A stretch of 64,000 nt of DNA from the NCBI GenBank assembly GCA_017654735.1, contig JADPYG010000088.1:4154001-4218000 (forward strand), in the 5' to 3' direction. The notes under the pieces are model-generated. The model did not search any database and was not told where the DNA came from. It saw only the letters and a program-made list of their open reading frames with translations. The stretch comes from Vishniacozyma victoriae. Taxonomy: Eukaryota; Basidiomycota; Tremellomycetes; Tremellales; Bulleribasidiaceae. Positions 22,690 through 34,011 of the stretch are shown piece after piece (positions within the stretch are counted from its first letter, which is position 1; each line of letters starts with the position of its first letter). Both the position numbers and the translations under genes were made by a program.

Positions 22690-24237
22690 TGTTTTATATT
22701 TTTTATGTATATGGGTGGGTGGATGAGGGAAGTATAAGTATAAGAGGTAGGATAATAGGATAATATAAATATGGCACGAGTTCTACTGATTCTTTATGTC
22801 GCCATTTTTTTGGAATTCAGGGTAAACGGCAATAGTAGTTAAAGTATTACATAATCATACCTGCATTTGACCCCAAGTGCCAGTCTGGTAGTATTGTACA
22901 GTACGGTATCATGCATACGTCAAGTCGTCCGAATGTGCATTGTCGCTCGAGTATCCTCTCCAAGATGGTGCAGACGTACCGAGATCGCCATGACTGTCCA
23001 GTCACCCGTTCATCATCACCATATGCTTGTCCATCGCCCAGTGAAGCTTGGTAACAGCATTTCCACTGGTCGCAAAGCCTAAATAGAGGTTGCTGGGTCG
23101 AGTTCTGCACCCAGCTCGTTGGCATTTGAAGATAGAGAGCCTACAAGGGAAGGGGAAGCGGCCTGTCATAACGGCTGTGGAATGATCATCGGAATTGGAT
23201 TGAGTTCGGCCACAAGCGGGATGCGTTGAATGAGTGGGGTGAATGAGCGTAACTTGGTTCGACGCGTTATCCAATTGATACATATTATCATGCGAGCAAA
23301 GGTGGTAGGATTCATTTGAGAATTGGCAAGGTTTGGAGGTGCATTTGTCGTTGATTGATATGTTTGCGTGACACATTGTGGCCTATAACGATGTCAGCGC
23401 CAGCAGATGGAACAACGCATGAGATTTGCGAGCTAAGGATGACACTGAACGCCGATATAGAGAGGTGACAGATGACTCAAATATTAGCCCTATGGTCTTA
23501 GTAGCAGGAGGTGTTTATAGGAAGTTTCCTCCTTAATCAGTGCGACAGATTCATATTACACCAACGAGTTCTTTTCAATGATCTCCTTGGACGAGCCGCA
23601 GGTACACTATTGCATCGATGCTAAGGGAAAATGTATGTATTCAGATCTATAGATCGACAAAGGGAAGGGTTTCATGTGATCAACAAGTAGCGGCCCGCGG
23701 TCCTGGCGGGATGAGACTCAGGTCCCCGCCAGGTCCGAATGCCGTCAAATATTAGCTTAGTGACCTTGATCTCCCTACTGATCTCATTACTGGTCCGCCA
23801 CCCTGCCAAACCAAAGCCATGATGTCCATGTGGCAAGTCTCGCCCTGCCCCTTGTTGTTCAGCTTCCGGAGGGGGATAATCGAACCAATCAGCATATCCA
23901 ACGTCTCTTAGGCACATCACTGAGCCTGGAGGCGCAGCCACAGCTCAGCATGCGGGATAATTACCACTGTCATAGACTATTGACTGCGTAGATAAATGCC
24001 AAGAAAGGGAGATTCACAGAGGCCGGACACCAAAGGTGGAGGTATTCGTCAGGGTGGAGGGAGGTACTCAGCTCAGGTGGAGGTGTTCGGCCATCGTTTT
24101 GATCGTCGTTCGGTCATCGTCAACCATGGCCGAATGCCTCCACCTCGTCTGCCCAGACTTATAGTCAAAGGCGCGACTCATCGCATCTTATATCCCACCC
24201 AGAACTCCCAACAAGGCCTCACATCAAACAACACAGC
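22690..24237. other. Long intergenic region between divergent SAM synthetase and glyoxalase-fold genes
   Basis: About 1.55 kb. Open frames on either strand lack ATG context, splice sites and protein-like composition. The last 210 bp hold three copies of a 15-bp motif, listed separately. The rest may hold the SAM synthetase promoter and an untranslated or non-coding transcript, but nothing specific can be shown. Confidence 0.5.
24034..24145. promoter_or_regulatory. Triple 15-bp motif AGGTGGAGGYRTTCG upstream of the VOC gene
   Basis: Copy 1 is at 24034-24048 (AGGTGGAGGTATTCG), copy 2 at 24075-24089 (AGGTGGAGGTGTTCG) and copy 3 is inverted at 24131-24145 (AGGTGGAGGCATTCG on the minus strand). 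Only two positions vary. The last copy ends 93 bp before the ATG. Two direct copies plus one inverted copy at promoter distance suggest a binding site for a specific factor. Confidence 0.6.
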
Positions 24238-24872
24238 ATGGCATCTCCACCCACCTCGGCCCCAAAGGGCATCAGGTTCAATCACGTCGCAGTTCGCGTG
24301 TCCGACCTGAAGAGATCTCTAGCCTTCTACACGGAAGGTCTTGGCATGAAGGAATTGGGTCGCTTCGATCTCGACACTTTTACCATTGTGCCTCTTGGAT
24401 TTGAGGATACAGTACAAGAAGGGTTACCTGCCCTACAAAGAGAGGGTGTGCTCGAGCTTGTACATGCAAAAGTGAGTGATATAATCCAATCCAAATTGCA
24501 ACACAAAGTCCTGTGGTGGAAGGTGAAGGTGACAATCCTCAGCTATGACGTCTCCTTGAGGGACCTTGAGCACTAGGCTGACCAGACAAGAACTCCAACG
24601 TCGATGTCACTACCGAAGCTAAACAGAGCTTGGTCAAACTCTGCTTCACGGTGCCAGATATCGAAGCGACAATGAAACATCTCAAGGCTTCGGGAGCGAA
24701 AGTCGTTCTGGAATTAGGCGATGAAGATCTTTCGGGTGCGTCGTGCCGATTTTTGGGTGCGGACCGTCCGGAGAAAGGGCTCGATAAGCCTCTATGGGAA
24801 GCGGCAAAGAGATACGCGCTTGTTGAAGACCCTGACAGTCACCTGATCGAGATCGCGCGGATGGGGGGATGA
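24238..24872 (+). CDS. Glyoxalase-fold (VOC) protein
   Basis: Exons are 24238-24471 and 24591-24872, giving 171 residues. The fold is of the glyoxalase I/bleomycin-resistance family: FNHVAVRVSDLKRSLAFYTEGLGM, then VLELVHA, LCFTVPDIEATMKHLKASG and DPDSHLIEIARMGG. The typical metal ligands are His/Gln, Glu, His and Glu. Here the second-half His position (GxHxGFxV in relatives) reads LVKLCFTV, so that ligand appears to be lost while both Glu positions remain. It may therefore not be a true lactoylglutathione lyase, and the symbol is left blank. The 119-bp intron is long for this genome. Confidence 0.85.
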
Positions 24873-25369
24873 GCTATGTTTAGACAAGATGTAACTAGGT
24901 CCTTGAAGGCTCAGAGTCTCGGATCACTGTGCTTACACCTGCCAATCAGTCACATGGGTAGTAGGGAAGGGGGATAGTCGGATTTGAAAAATTGAATGAC
25001 ATGTATGCGTTCAGCAATTGTCTCTCACCCTGGTCTTCGGGGGATGTACAAGTGCCGCGTGAGCGGTTCTTGTTAGAACAGCAAAGTCAGACCGAAGCCG
25101 AATAGTCGCAGCAACCGTCGACCGACAATGCTCTAAACATTCCACTTTTTCCAACGTCAACTCCGTCCACTCTTCTCTTTCCTTCTCTCAACCTTTCCTC
25201 TTATGTCCCCTCCAGAGTGATTGACAAATGGCATAACATTCATGTTCGAGCTACAAAGTAAAAGCTGCACTACTCACGGAGAAACGATCGATCTCAGCCA
25301 TCTGTTCGGTGGTGATTGCGGTAAAAGGACTATTCAAGGATGCGTAGATGTAGTTTGGGGATGCCATTC
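24873..25369. other. Convergent 3' intergenic region, VOC gene / Pol X
   Basis: About 500 bp between two stop codons. No gene is supported. Confidence 0.5.
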
Positions 25370-27267
25370 TCATACCAGACCCCGAAAATGCTTGAGTGTA
25401 CGGTAGTATGTGTACTTGCGCTGGTGCGGCTGGTCATCAGTATCGAGCTACAGGAAACTGAGAGACACAAGACATACTTCGAGATAAGGTACCCCGAGCT
25501 ACATATCAGCGAATTCATCTCAAGAGCCCGAAAGATCTCACCCTTTCAAAGATTTCCTTTTCATCCTTGACCATGATCTCGGTCCCTTCAATTGGCCAAC
25601 CTATCATCAGTCCCCACAATCTCACTAATTTTGATCAGACCATACCATTAGGCTAAAGTCAGCTCAAGTCTCGAAGCTGAAAAGAGTGACGAACAACTTC
25701 ACTCGACCTCTTCCCCATCCCATATTCATTCAAGGCTAACCCTTTCTCCATAGCTCTCCACCTCAGCAATTTCATAAGACCATCATCCCCACTGTTACCC
25801 AGTAACATGTATGGAAGACTTTCAGTCGGGCAGAGTCGGATATCGATTTGTCTATATACCGCCCCGGGGGAATTTGGGAGGCGGGTTAGGAACATACTTT
25901 TCTTTTCGCCTTTCATCAGCTTCCTTCGAGTCTTGACTATTGATTGGGTACCTTCTGAGAACATCATCTCTGGGTCGAGGAGGTTGACATCAGATAAAGC
26001 GATAAGGACTTTACCCATAATACTATCCGCAGCTACTTTCTTTGCCCTCTTCTCATCTTTATCCCGAGTGACGAACGATCTGCCATCAGTGCTGATCCAA
26101 GTGAATTAGGGGGATGTACGGGTGCCAAACAACAACATCAATATCGGAAGATACTTCCTCACCTCGCCTGAAGGACCCCATGATTTCAAAGTTGGCTACA
26201 TATCAGCCACTCATGAAGTGTAAGGAGGGAATGGGCTTACTCTCCGGATCGGCCGCTTTGAAAGCTTTTTCGAATAGATCCTTGAATACTTCAACTTCTT
26301 TTCGGGGGATCATGAGTTCCATATCTTTATGATGATGGATTGCGAGCTTTCATCAGACTTCTTCGACGCAGATCAGCAAAGATAGGGGAACTCACTTTCT
26401 GTGCTTTGGCGATCTTTCGCCCACAATCCTTGTCTTCTGACTCGAGGAGATCTCCCAAAGTCCTAGCTCCATTCTCTGCCCTTACTATTAGCTTTCAATG
26501 GAAACCAAGAGAGTAACAAGGTGAAAGAAACGAACATAGAAACGAGGTGGAAGCAGGACGTACAAAGCTAAAGACCTTATCTTGCCAAATCCATGGACTC
26601 TATTGAACATGATTGCGGATTTCATTTCGTCGTCCACACTTTCCAATTCGGTCGAGAATCCGAACTTGAGGAGTTCCGAGATAACTCGCCAGGTTACTCC
26701 ATTCTGACATCAGCTACTTCCCTTCTTCTTCTTGACTCGTCGCATGCAATATCTTTGATGAAGCCAGTAAGAATGGGACATACCTCAGGAGTGATCACTC
26801 CCTCTAGCTCCTCGATGGTCAACTTGGGCCTTGAAACTCCACCATCCGCTCCGGAGACCTGAGAGACTGCTCTCAAAGCGCTCTTATACTCATTTGATTC
26901 TATCATCAGCGACACCAATCACGAGGGCGAGTACTTCACGGTTGGGTCTGAACGTACTGGAATCATTTGGAGTGAGTCGTCGGTATGATTGCATATTCCT
27001 CAGCGTCTCTAGTAAGAGGGCAGTATCGATTTCGATAGCTTTGTAATCTACCATCAGTCCACCTCGTTCCATTACTCAGTATAGCTCACCTGGACCATTC
27101 TCTTCAACTAGAGCATTGATGTATTTTGTCCTTTGACTCCCACAGATTGACGAAGTTGAGAAAGGGTTGGAGTTTCTCGTGACGGGATTTCCTGGAGTCT
27201 TGAGGACTGGTGGAGTCAATCGAAGAGGGGCTGAGCGAGTTATGAGACGGCGGAGTGATATCATCAT
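25370..27267 (-). CDS. Family X DNA polymerase (Pol beta/lambda type) with a mitochondrial-like leader
   Basis: This is a gap-filling DNA polymerase. It starts MMISLRRLITRSAPLRLTP, an Arg/Ser-rich, acid-free leader ending SNPFSTSS, which resembles a mitochondrial presequence. The 8-kDa helical part (YKAIEIDTALLLETLRNM ... YKSALRAVS) is followed by the fingers hairpin (MFNRVHGFGKIRSLAL). The palm has RRGEEVSSDIDVVVWHP with both catalytic Asp. Then come IDIRLCPTESLPYMLLGNSGD with the third palm Asp, the thumb (RAMEKGLALNEYGMGKR) and the end LGVPYLEPHQR, matching LGLPYREP of Pol lambda. There is no BRCT domain. The last intron hides a false stop after PYLEVCL. About ten small exons; outer borders are better supported than some inner ones. 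Confidence 0.88.
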
Positions 27268-27654
27268 ATAGAAAGTGAGATGAGTATAGACAAGATGTAT
27301 ACAGTCAGTAAACAAGTGAGGAACAGTTCAACAGCTCATTGCTCTTTCTCCACCTAAGTGGAGTCGAGAGAGGCTTCAGTAGCTCATCAATAGTAAATCT
27401 TAGGGTCATCTCTGAATCCGTGTGTATTCCTCCCGAAAGAATATTCCTTGTTCCCTCCCATTCTACCCTTAGAGAGATATTGGGATAAGGTTGAGGCTGA
27501 TTGAATGTCGAAGTGTAAGCAGGAAGCAGGGTAACTTGGAAGTTTAAGGGGAAACGAGGTGAAACATGAAACGCCATGCGATTCCCACGCGACATCTGCA
27601 CTACCTCTCGTCCAAGCGTCACCGCCCACTGTTACTTGTTCAACGCTATATACA
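27268..27654. promoter_or_regulatory. Divergent promoter, Pol X / DPM3
   Basis: 387 bp between divergent ATGs. A long open frame on the minus strand (27305-27622) starts without ATG, overlaps this promoter and shows no family likeness. Confidence 0.5.
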
Positions 27655-27987
27655 ATGTCAAGAGGCACTCGATTCTTGACCATAGCCATACCGGCATTCA
27701 TCATCTACCTACTCCTCCTCTCCAACATCCTACCAATCCCATTCATTTCCCAGGAAACTACCAACCAAATCTTACCCGTCGTATGTCTCCCCCTACTCCT
27801 TTCAATCATGTAAGACTGATGATAGATCCCATTCTGGTTATTAGTCTCTTTCGGGAGTTACTCACTTAATTCCCTCGGTCTGGGTCTGCTTAGGTTTAGG
27901 GATTGCCCGGAAGCATATCAGGAGATTTTGGGAGAGGTCAATCAGGCTAAGAATGAATTGAGGGATCAGGGCGTTTCGGTGGATTAG
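27655..27987 (+). CDS. DPM3: Dolichol-phosphate mannosyltransferase subunit 3
   Basis: This small ER membrane subunit tethers and stabilises the catalytic Dpm1. Exons are 27655-27780 and 27826-27987, giving 95 residues. The 45-bp intron has GTATGT and GACTGATGATAG. TM1 is FLTIAIPAFIIYLLLLSNIL and TM2 is IPFWLLVSFGSYSLNSLGLG. The C-terminal coiled tail RFRDCPEAYQEILGEVNQAK...LRDQGVSVD matches the human tail FHDCEDAARELQSQIQEAR...LARRGLRF. Length and topology fit the family exactly. Confidence 0.92.
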
Positions 27988-28269
27988 AATGGAGTGGAGT
28001 GGGCATGATTCTCTATCAGTCATGGCGACGGTGTGGCAGCGTTGGAGAGGAGAAGAAGGTGGAAGGCTGGATTGGCGAAGGCGGGTGGGTTTGTAACGAA
28101 TATAACGAGTAAAAGGATGTAGAAAGAGTCATCTAGATGAAAGCTATGCTGGATCAATTAGCCTGATACAAATTGGGCGAGTGAACAATCGACAGCAGTC
28201 GTAGAAGTGTTACATGGTATTACAAGAAATCAATAACTCCACATCTCGGATCGTAACCCCGCTCTCTCC

Positions 28270-29144
28270 CTATCCACTAAGCAGTTCCTGCATCTCTTTA
28301 CGCATCTTAGCAACTTCCTCCTCATTCTCATCTTCATCTTCCTTCTGTGCCTTCCAATTAGCCTCTGCCAACACAGTGGAGATAGGGGAGGACGTACAGG
28401 TAACTCAGCCCCAACTCTTCCAGCCTGACCCAATTTCCCGTCTGTCAATTCGAACAGGACTTTATCTACCTCTGCATCCGCTTCTTCTTCTAATTCATCA
28501 TCTTCTCCAATTGAATCTAGGGTTTCTTCCATCATCTCCTCCATTATCCCAGACTGTCATCAGCTCTGTCCTGAAGATATATGTATACAAGAAAGGAGGC
28601 AACTTACCTTCATCATCTCCATACTCATCTCTCTCATCGTTGCGCTGAATTGTGGTAATTTGATCAATTGGCTCGTAGCTTTCATGATTTCCGAACTCTT
28701 CTGGAAAGCCCCAGTGACTTTCACCATTGCTACAATCAGCTCCATATCATATACCTCCTATCGTTCTCGGACTCGGCCGGCGCCGCTCACTACTCACCTA
28801 GCTGATTCTGCAATTGCATCTGAACACTCCCGACTCTCGCTTTCGAACTGACAAGCCTATCCCTCTGTTTATTCGCCCTCACAACCTCTCTTGCAAGCAT
28901 ACGTGCCGATTTAACGTCATTCTTCTTGGCTAGTGTTTTGAGCTCGGATCGGGATTTCTGGGTATGTTTCTCGAGCTACATGTTAGCTTTACCCATTCCA
29001 TTGACATGGAACTCGGAGGAAGCTTACGTTTAGGATTTCCCTGTCTAATCGACGTTGTTCTGTACGTAGTTTTGATTGCCATTCCCGCACCTTCTCTTCG
29101 GGCGTTGGGCCGTATATGAATCGATTGATTGATTTCATGGCCAT
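28270..29144 (-). CDS. VPS24: ESCRT-III subunit Vps24 (CHMP3)
   Basis: This is a Snf7-family protein of ESCRT-III that remodels endosomal membranes. It starts MAMKSINRFIYGPTPEEKVREW (exon 1, 29028-29144) and continues with a charged N-terminal helix hairpin. Then come KTLAKKNDVKSARMLAREVVRANK and QNQLAMVKVTGAFQKSSEIMKA. The diagnostic ATMREMSMEMMKAGIMEEMMEE follows, then an acidic stretch and VDKVLFELTDGKLGQAG. The C-terminal helix EEEVAKMRKEMQELLSG is a plausible MIM1 for Vps4. Five or so exons. It is divergent from NBS1 across 263 bp. Confidence 0.93.
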
Positions 29145-29407
29145 GGTACGGTCTCAGTAAAATCCAATGGGTATTCAATGTTCGCTTTAGTTTCTGTACG
29201 TTCGAAACCAAATCACAGATGCGCAGAAGCAGGTCGTAGGTAGTGTCAAAGTGGTATAATAAGTGTTGACGGACATGAGACAGTAGTTGCCAGCTACGCA
29301 TGAGCACCGGAGACGGAGATATGTTGAATCTCCGCTGATAACCGGGTTAGTTGACGGTGCAAGTCATAAGTCGATCAGTTGATTGATTCCCTTCCTCATT
29401 TAATGAG

Positions 29408-32400
29408 ATGTGGCTGCTTAAAGCAGTAGGAGTACATGATCAGCATGGTAAGCTTACTGCTCTCCGTTGATAGAAGGGATAAGCTAACAAGGTAGACTTC
29501 ACATTCGCGCTTGAGAGGGGGAAATCGTATACGATAGGAAGGGATAAGGGGTGTGATATCCCTTTCAAGTCGAAACGATTACGCACATTAGAGGGCACTT
29601 TAGAAGTTGGAGATTGGTCTCTAACAGATGTAAGCTTCTTCTCCGCGCAATGGGCCAAGCTGATCTACAGCCCGACACAAAACCTTCAGTCAAATACAAA
29701 GTCGAGCCTAAAAAGGGCAAGAAGGAATACCCCCCATACACCTGCCTTCTTATCACCAATGAAGAGGAATTAGGAACGACGAATTTGGATGAATATGACA
29801 AGATGACGATAGAAGGTGGAGGAGCATCAGGTGGGACTCAAGGCAGGCTAGGAGCGTTTTTGAGTGATCATGTCGGCCAAGGGGTTTATTATGATGATGA
29901 TGCTTGGTTCACGTAAGACAACTTCCTTGGTATTGGATGGAGCTGATGGGTAGATTGATCTGGAAGGATATGTATATAGTTTGGGATAAGATGAAGGACG
30001 AGACGGATGAATTGAGGGAGTCGCTCAAGAGGTTCTGTAAGCTGCCTCTCCCTGTTCATCCCTAGCTAGCTGATGGTCAGGTATCGCCTGGACACCATCA
30101 TACGAACCTGAATCACCCAAGATCCCGAACTACGTAATCTCCTCAACCCTAAAAGCGAACCAAGAATGTAATTACGCAGTATGCAACGCCATTCGGATCC
30201 TCTCGCCCAACTTCTTGAGGGATATGGTTCGGAATATGGTAAACTGCTGGAAGACTCGTGCGGATTCTCAAGATAGTTTCAAGATTCCCGATGAAGAGAG
30301 TGGAGAGTATTTACCGCCTTTTGATACTGGATTACAATCCTTTCGGTCGAATGTGGAATCGTGGATACCAGATGAGAGGCGGAAGACTTTATTCAAGGGT
30401 TACAAGGTTTTGGTGTTGCGGTCAAAAGCTGTATGTTCAGCTCATCGGATCAGACTCTAGCTGATAATCAGCAACCTGGAGAAAAGAGATACCTTCTAGC
30501 AACAGGTGCCGAACTCCAAGATATCGACATCATATCCCAGCCTCTTCAATCTTCGACCGACTTTTCAAACCGTATAGCAACCTGGTTGAAAGAAGTGGAT
30601 GAACATGAAGGAGGAAGGGATAAGGCATTAGTAGGATTCTTCGGGCAGGTCAAGAAGAATATCATTGATTCTGGAAAAGATTTCGTGAAATTAGTCGAGG
30701 CCCCTTGTAGGAGGTTGGTCATCTCATCATGTGTGAAGATTTGGGCTGATGATAGACTTGGAATACCTGTGGTTCCGGGGAGTATCATCTGGCACGCGAT
30801 GAGAGTTGGGAGTGTACAGGCGTATGTGGATTCGAATCCAATAGGTCCACGGACAGATGCTGGTGAGCTACTTGTGGCATCTCGCCTTACAAAGCTAACT
30901 GGTAGCTACAGCAACCATGCAGTCCCGTCGGACACAGGTACCAGAAACAGCAGCACCCATAGTAGCTGAAACTCGATCCCTCACTCCCCCACCCGATTCT
31001 ACTGCCCCGCCATCCCAGCCATCTCCTACACAACAACGAGTCGCAGCTTCGGTGATTGCAGAGACGGAACCTACAAAGCAAGAGTCGAGTACGAATATGG
31101 ACCAAGACCCACCTTCTGCTCAACCACCTTCGACTGCGCGCAGGGTGAGCTCATCAACCCGTGGATGATCGGTGCTGATGTATAGACTCTCAAGAGACGA
31201 GCTGGTAAACCGATGATCGACCTGTATGTCGAACCTATCGCTGAAACCGTCGAGGAACCTCAGGGAAGTCTTGGGACTGAGCCGAAATCGCAGGACATGG
31301 CTACTCAGCCCCCATCTGCTCAGCCTGCTCCCTCGCAGTCTTATGTTCCGGAGAGTGTGGTGAGCTTTTCTCTCTATTGAGTGGCTAGGCTGATATCAGA
31401 TGCCCTCGCAAACCCAGTCAATGGGTCGCTCACGCCTTAAACGGAGAGCTGGGACTCAAGCTCCTATAGTCGATTATACTATCCCCGAACACTCTATGAT
31501 GCCCTCGACGCAAGATATGCGACCAGAAATCAAAGAAGTGTACGATCAAGCAATGTCGTCCCGTGCCGACCAACCGTCCGTACCAAAGAGGGCAAGGCTT
31601 GCATCAGTAGATGAGAGTAGGGAACAGACGCCGGTCGATACCCAGCAGACTCAGGATGGAATGGATGTAGATGAACATGGGGACGAAGGGCTTGACTTTG
31701 TGGAGAAGACATTGAAGGATGCTGCGAAAGCCAAGAAGGAAGGAAGGCAGGCTAGTCGGATCCTTATGCCTCCCCCTACCCAACTCCCGAGTAAGGCTAA
31801 AACGAGAAGAACGGGTCGATCACCATCTGAAGAAACTGAACCTCTTGAACCACCTCGGAAATCCAAGATCGCCTCGCCAGTCAAACGGACCCAGAAAACT
31901 CAGGATTCAGCCAAGACAATCCCACCTTCGACCCAAGATACCGCTTTCTTAACCGCGATAGCCAAGAATGCAAAGTCCAAAAAAGCAGTCGATGAATTAG
32001 ATAAGGAGTTCAATCAACTTCGAATCCCTAAACCAGGTGCCAACCCCGGATCCAACGTCATTAAAGCTAGTGCTTGGGATGCAAATCATCCAGATTGGAA
32101 TTTGGTCAATGAATTTGATGATGATATGAGAGGAAATTTCATCCAGATTGTAAGGATGGATTTGATGAGAAAAGATGGGGGCAGGAAGGTCGCTAGTGGG
32201 GTTGAGGACGGGAAACCGAATTTTAAGAAATTCAAAAAGGTAGCTTTTCTCGCCTCGATAGTGGGATAAGCTGATGTAGAAGAAAGAGGTTATCAGGAGA
32301 GAACCTGTTCGGATGGTTCTTGCTGCGCCTTCGACCAATGATGCGGAGATGGGTGAACGTGAGCTTTCGCAAACCCTGCATCTGTCCAAAGCTGATATAT

Positions 32401-33057
32401 AGCATACTGGCCCACACAACAGGTGAAAGGGAAAGGAAATGGCAAGACCCAGATGTCCCTTACTGAACACGACGAAGATGAAGATGAGGATATGCCACTT
32501 TTACCTAAATCCCGACGTCGCCCACTATCGCCAAGACACGATGATGAGATGTCTCCACCACCACCTACCGCGCGAGGAAGGGGTAAAGCCACACCTTTCC
32601 AAACCCCGGCTGCGTCTCAAGTCGCACCTCCCCGAACTACCCAACGACAGCTACGAGAAACTAGCGTTAATTCCGATACTTCTTCCATTGGTACTGCCAC
32701 TCGAAGCACTCGTACGAGGGCAACGCCCGCTGCTACTCAACGTAAAGGCAAGACTCAGCCTATTGTGATTGAGGAGAGTGAGGATGAAGTAAATCGTGAT
32801 CTGGGGCCTGCTAGATCTTCGACAGGCACTGCTAGGAAGAGCAGCAGGGCGACAGGAAGTGGGATTGTGGGTGATGATGAAGCGTCCACTATCACTGCCA
32901 CAGGCCGAAAAGCGACGCAGAGCTCGCTCGGAACGGGAAGGAGGAGGTTAGTAGTGGATGATGACGATGATGGGGAATTGGTATGTCTTTCTTGTTCTGT
33001 ACGATGACGCTGATGAGTCAGGTGTTCAAGGGAGCTGCGAAGAAGAGGAGGTTGTGA
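29408..33057 (+). CDS. NBS1: Nbs1/nibrin, MRN DNA-repair complex subunit
   Basis: This is the regulatory subunit of Mre11-Rad50-Nbs1 at DNA double-strand breaks. Exon 1 is 29408-29447 (MWLLKAVGVHDQH) and exon 2 starts at 29496. The FHA domain follows (DFTFALERGKSYTIGRDKG, then LRTLEGTLEVGDWSLTD). Tandem BRCT-like regions come next (CLLITNEEE...; GYKVLVL...RYLLATGAEL...RRLVISSCVKIW). A long Ser/Gln/Pro-rich middle is followed by the Mre11-binding motif KPNFKKFKK (about 32215). The extreme C-terminus DDDDDGELVFKGAAKKRRL has the acidic-LF-basic pattern of the Tel1/ATM-binding tail. SQ/TQ sites cluster in the middle, as expected for a Tel1/ATM target. The motif LKRRAG...Y..PE occurs twice. Ten or more exons. 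Confidence 0.88.
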
Positions 33058-33376
33058 TTTGATTAGATGGACGACTATTTACGCTGTGACGACATTATGA
33101 TGCATATATTACGACATGACATCCTTCACCCACCCAATCTTGGAGAAGGCCGTCATGAGAATTGCTGATCACAATCTACAAAGTCACTGACCGACATTCC
33201 TTGTCTTGCTCCTACCATACCCATACTCCAGCATGTGATATATCTTATCTCACCTACTTCAACGACCCGGTGTACGAGAGACTGACCAGAAGAAATTCCA
33301 TAACTCCCAAGTGTTCACAAACTACATTGAAGTGACTGCCCAAGGTACTTCGCATACGTTTCTGACGCAGCAGCAT
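33058..33376. other. NBS1 3' flank and possible 5' part of the small gene that follows
   Basis: The frame of the following small gene stays open upstream of its ATG from about 33245. A frame starting MTSFTHPILEKAV at 33116 could be an earlier exon, but no convincing donor joins it. Confidence 0.3.
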
Positions 33377-33760
33377 ATGTACCGGTGCTCATTTCCAGGT
33401 GTAAGAGACCCTGAGACTATACACTTTGATCAGAATCTTCATGTACAGATCAACTAGGCGGTCTAAGTTTTCAAGCGGCTGCTCCGAGGAGAGGGATACA
33501 AGTGGGTCATTTTCTTCGTTCTCGACTGGTCGATTGCGGCAGGTAAGCTGACAAGCGTATTAGGTCTGTAAAGTCGAGTCATATCATGTTCCACTCGACT
33601 ACGACGCGAACGTTGTGATGGCCTCGGAAGACTTCTTCGGTAGATGCCTGATCATGAATCCCTTTGAACTTGTGTAGGAGTGACATCACAGAATGAAGTA
33701 GCTATGCTTGCAGCGATTGAATTCTGGGCTTATGACCTGAAGAGCCCCGAGAGCAAGTAG
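33377..33760 (+). CDS. Small unrecognised protein, exon structure inferred
   Basis: Four short exons join in one open frame: 33377-33398, 33449-33501, 33564-33639 and 33678-33760. They use GTGTAAG, GTGGGT and GTAGAT donors and TACAG, TTAG and TGTAG acceptors; the second intron has a CTGAC branch. The product reads MYRCSFPDQLGGLSFQAA, then YHVPLDYDANVVMASEDFFG and EVAMLAAIEFWAYDLKSPESK. The frame is also open upstream of this ATG (DQKKFHNSQVFTNYIEV), so the true start may lie further 5'. The last intron would be only 38 bp; without it the protein ends at NPFELV. No domain is recognised. It could be a decayed gene. Confidence 0.4.
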
Positions 33761-34011
33761 CTAGCGATGTAGTTCACCGTCGCTAGAATGTGTCACAGGT
33801 TGCATAGTGCGTCGATACTTGCTTGTGGAGTGGGGGAAGTGCCACATTGCTAAAACGCCGAAGTATAACTGGAAAAGTTAGAAGACTCCAGCAACTCCAT
33901 CCGATATTTTCTATATTATATTACATTCCCTTCCTTCTCTATACATGTACGTATCATCATCTTATATACCAATGTAACAGTACTAATTAGAGCAGTAATA
34001 CATCTTTGAAA

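Noticed and set aside
23002..23376. Minus-strand open frame rich in Cys/His
   Set aside because: No regular Cys/His spacing of a zinc finger, no splice sites and no ATG context; judged chance.
27305..27622. Minus-strand open frame between Pol X and DPM3
   Set aside because: It has no ATG at its start, no splice into Pol X, and overlaps the divergent promoter; the mitochondrial-like leader at 27267 is a better start.
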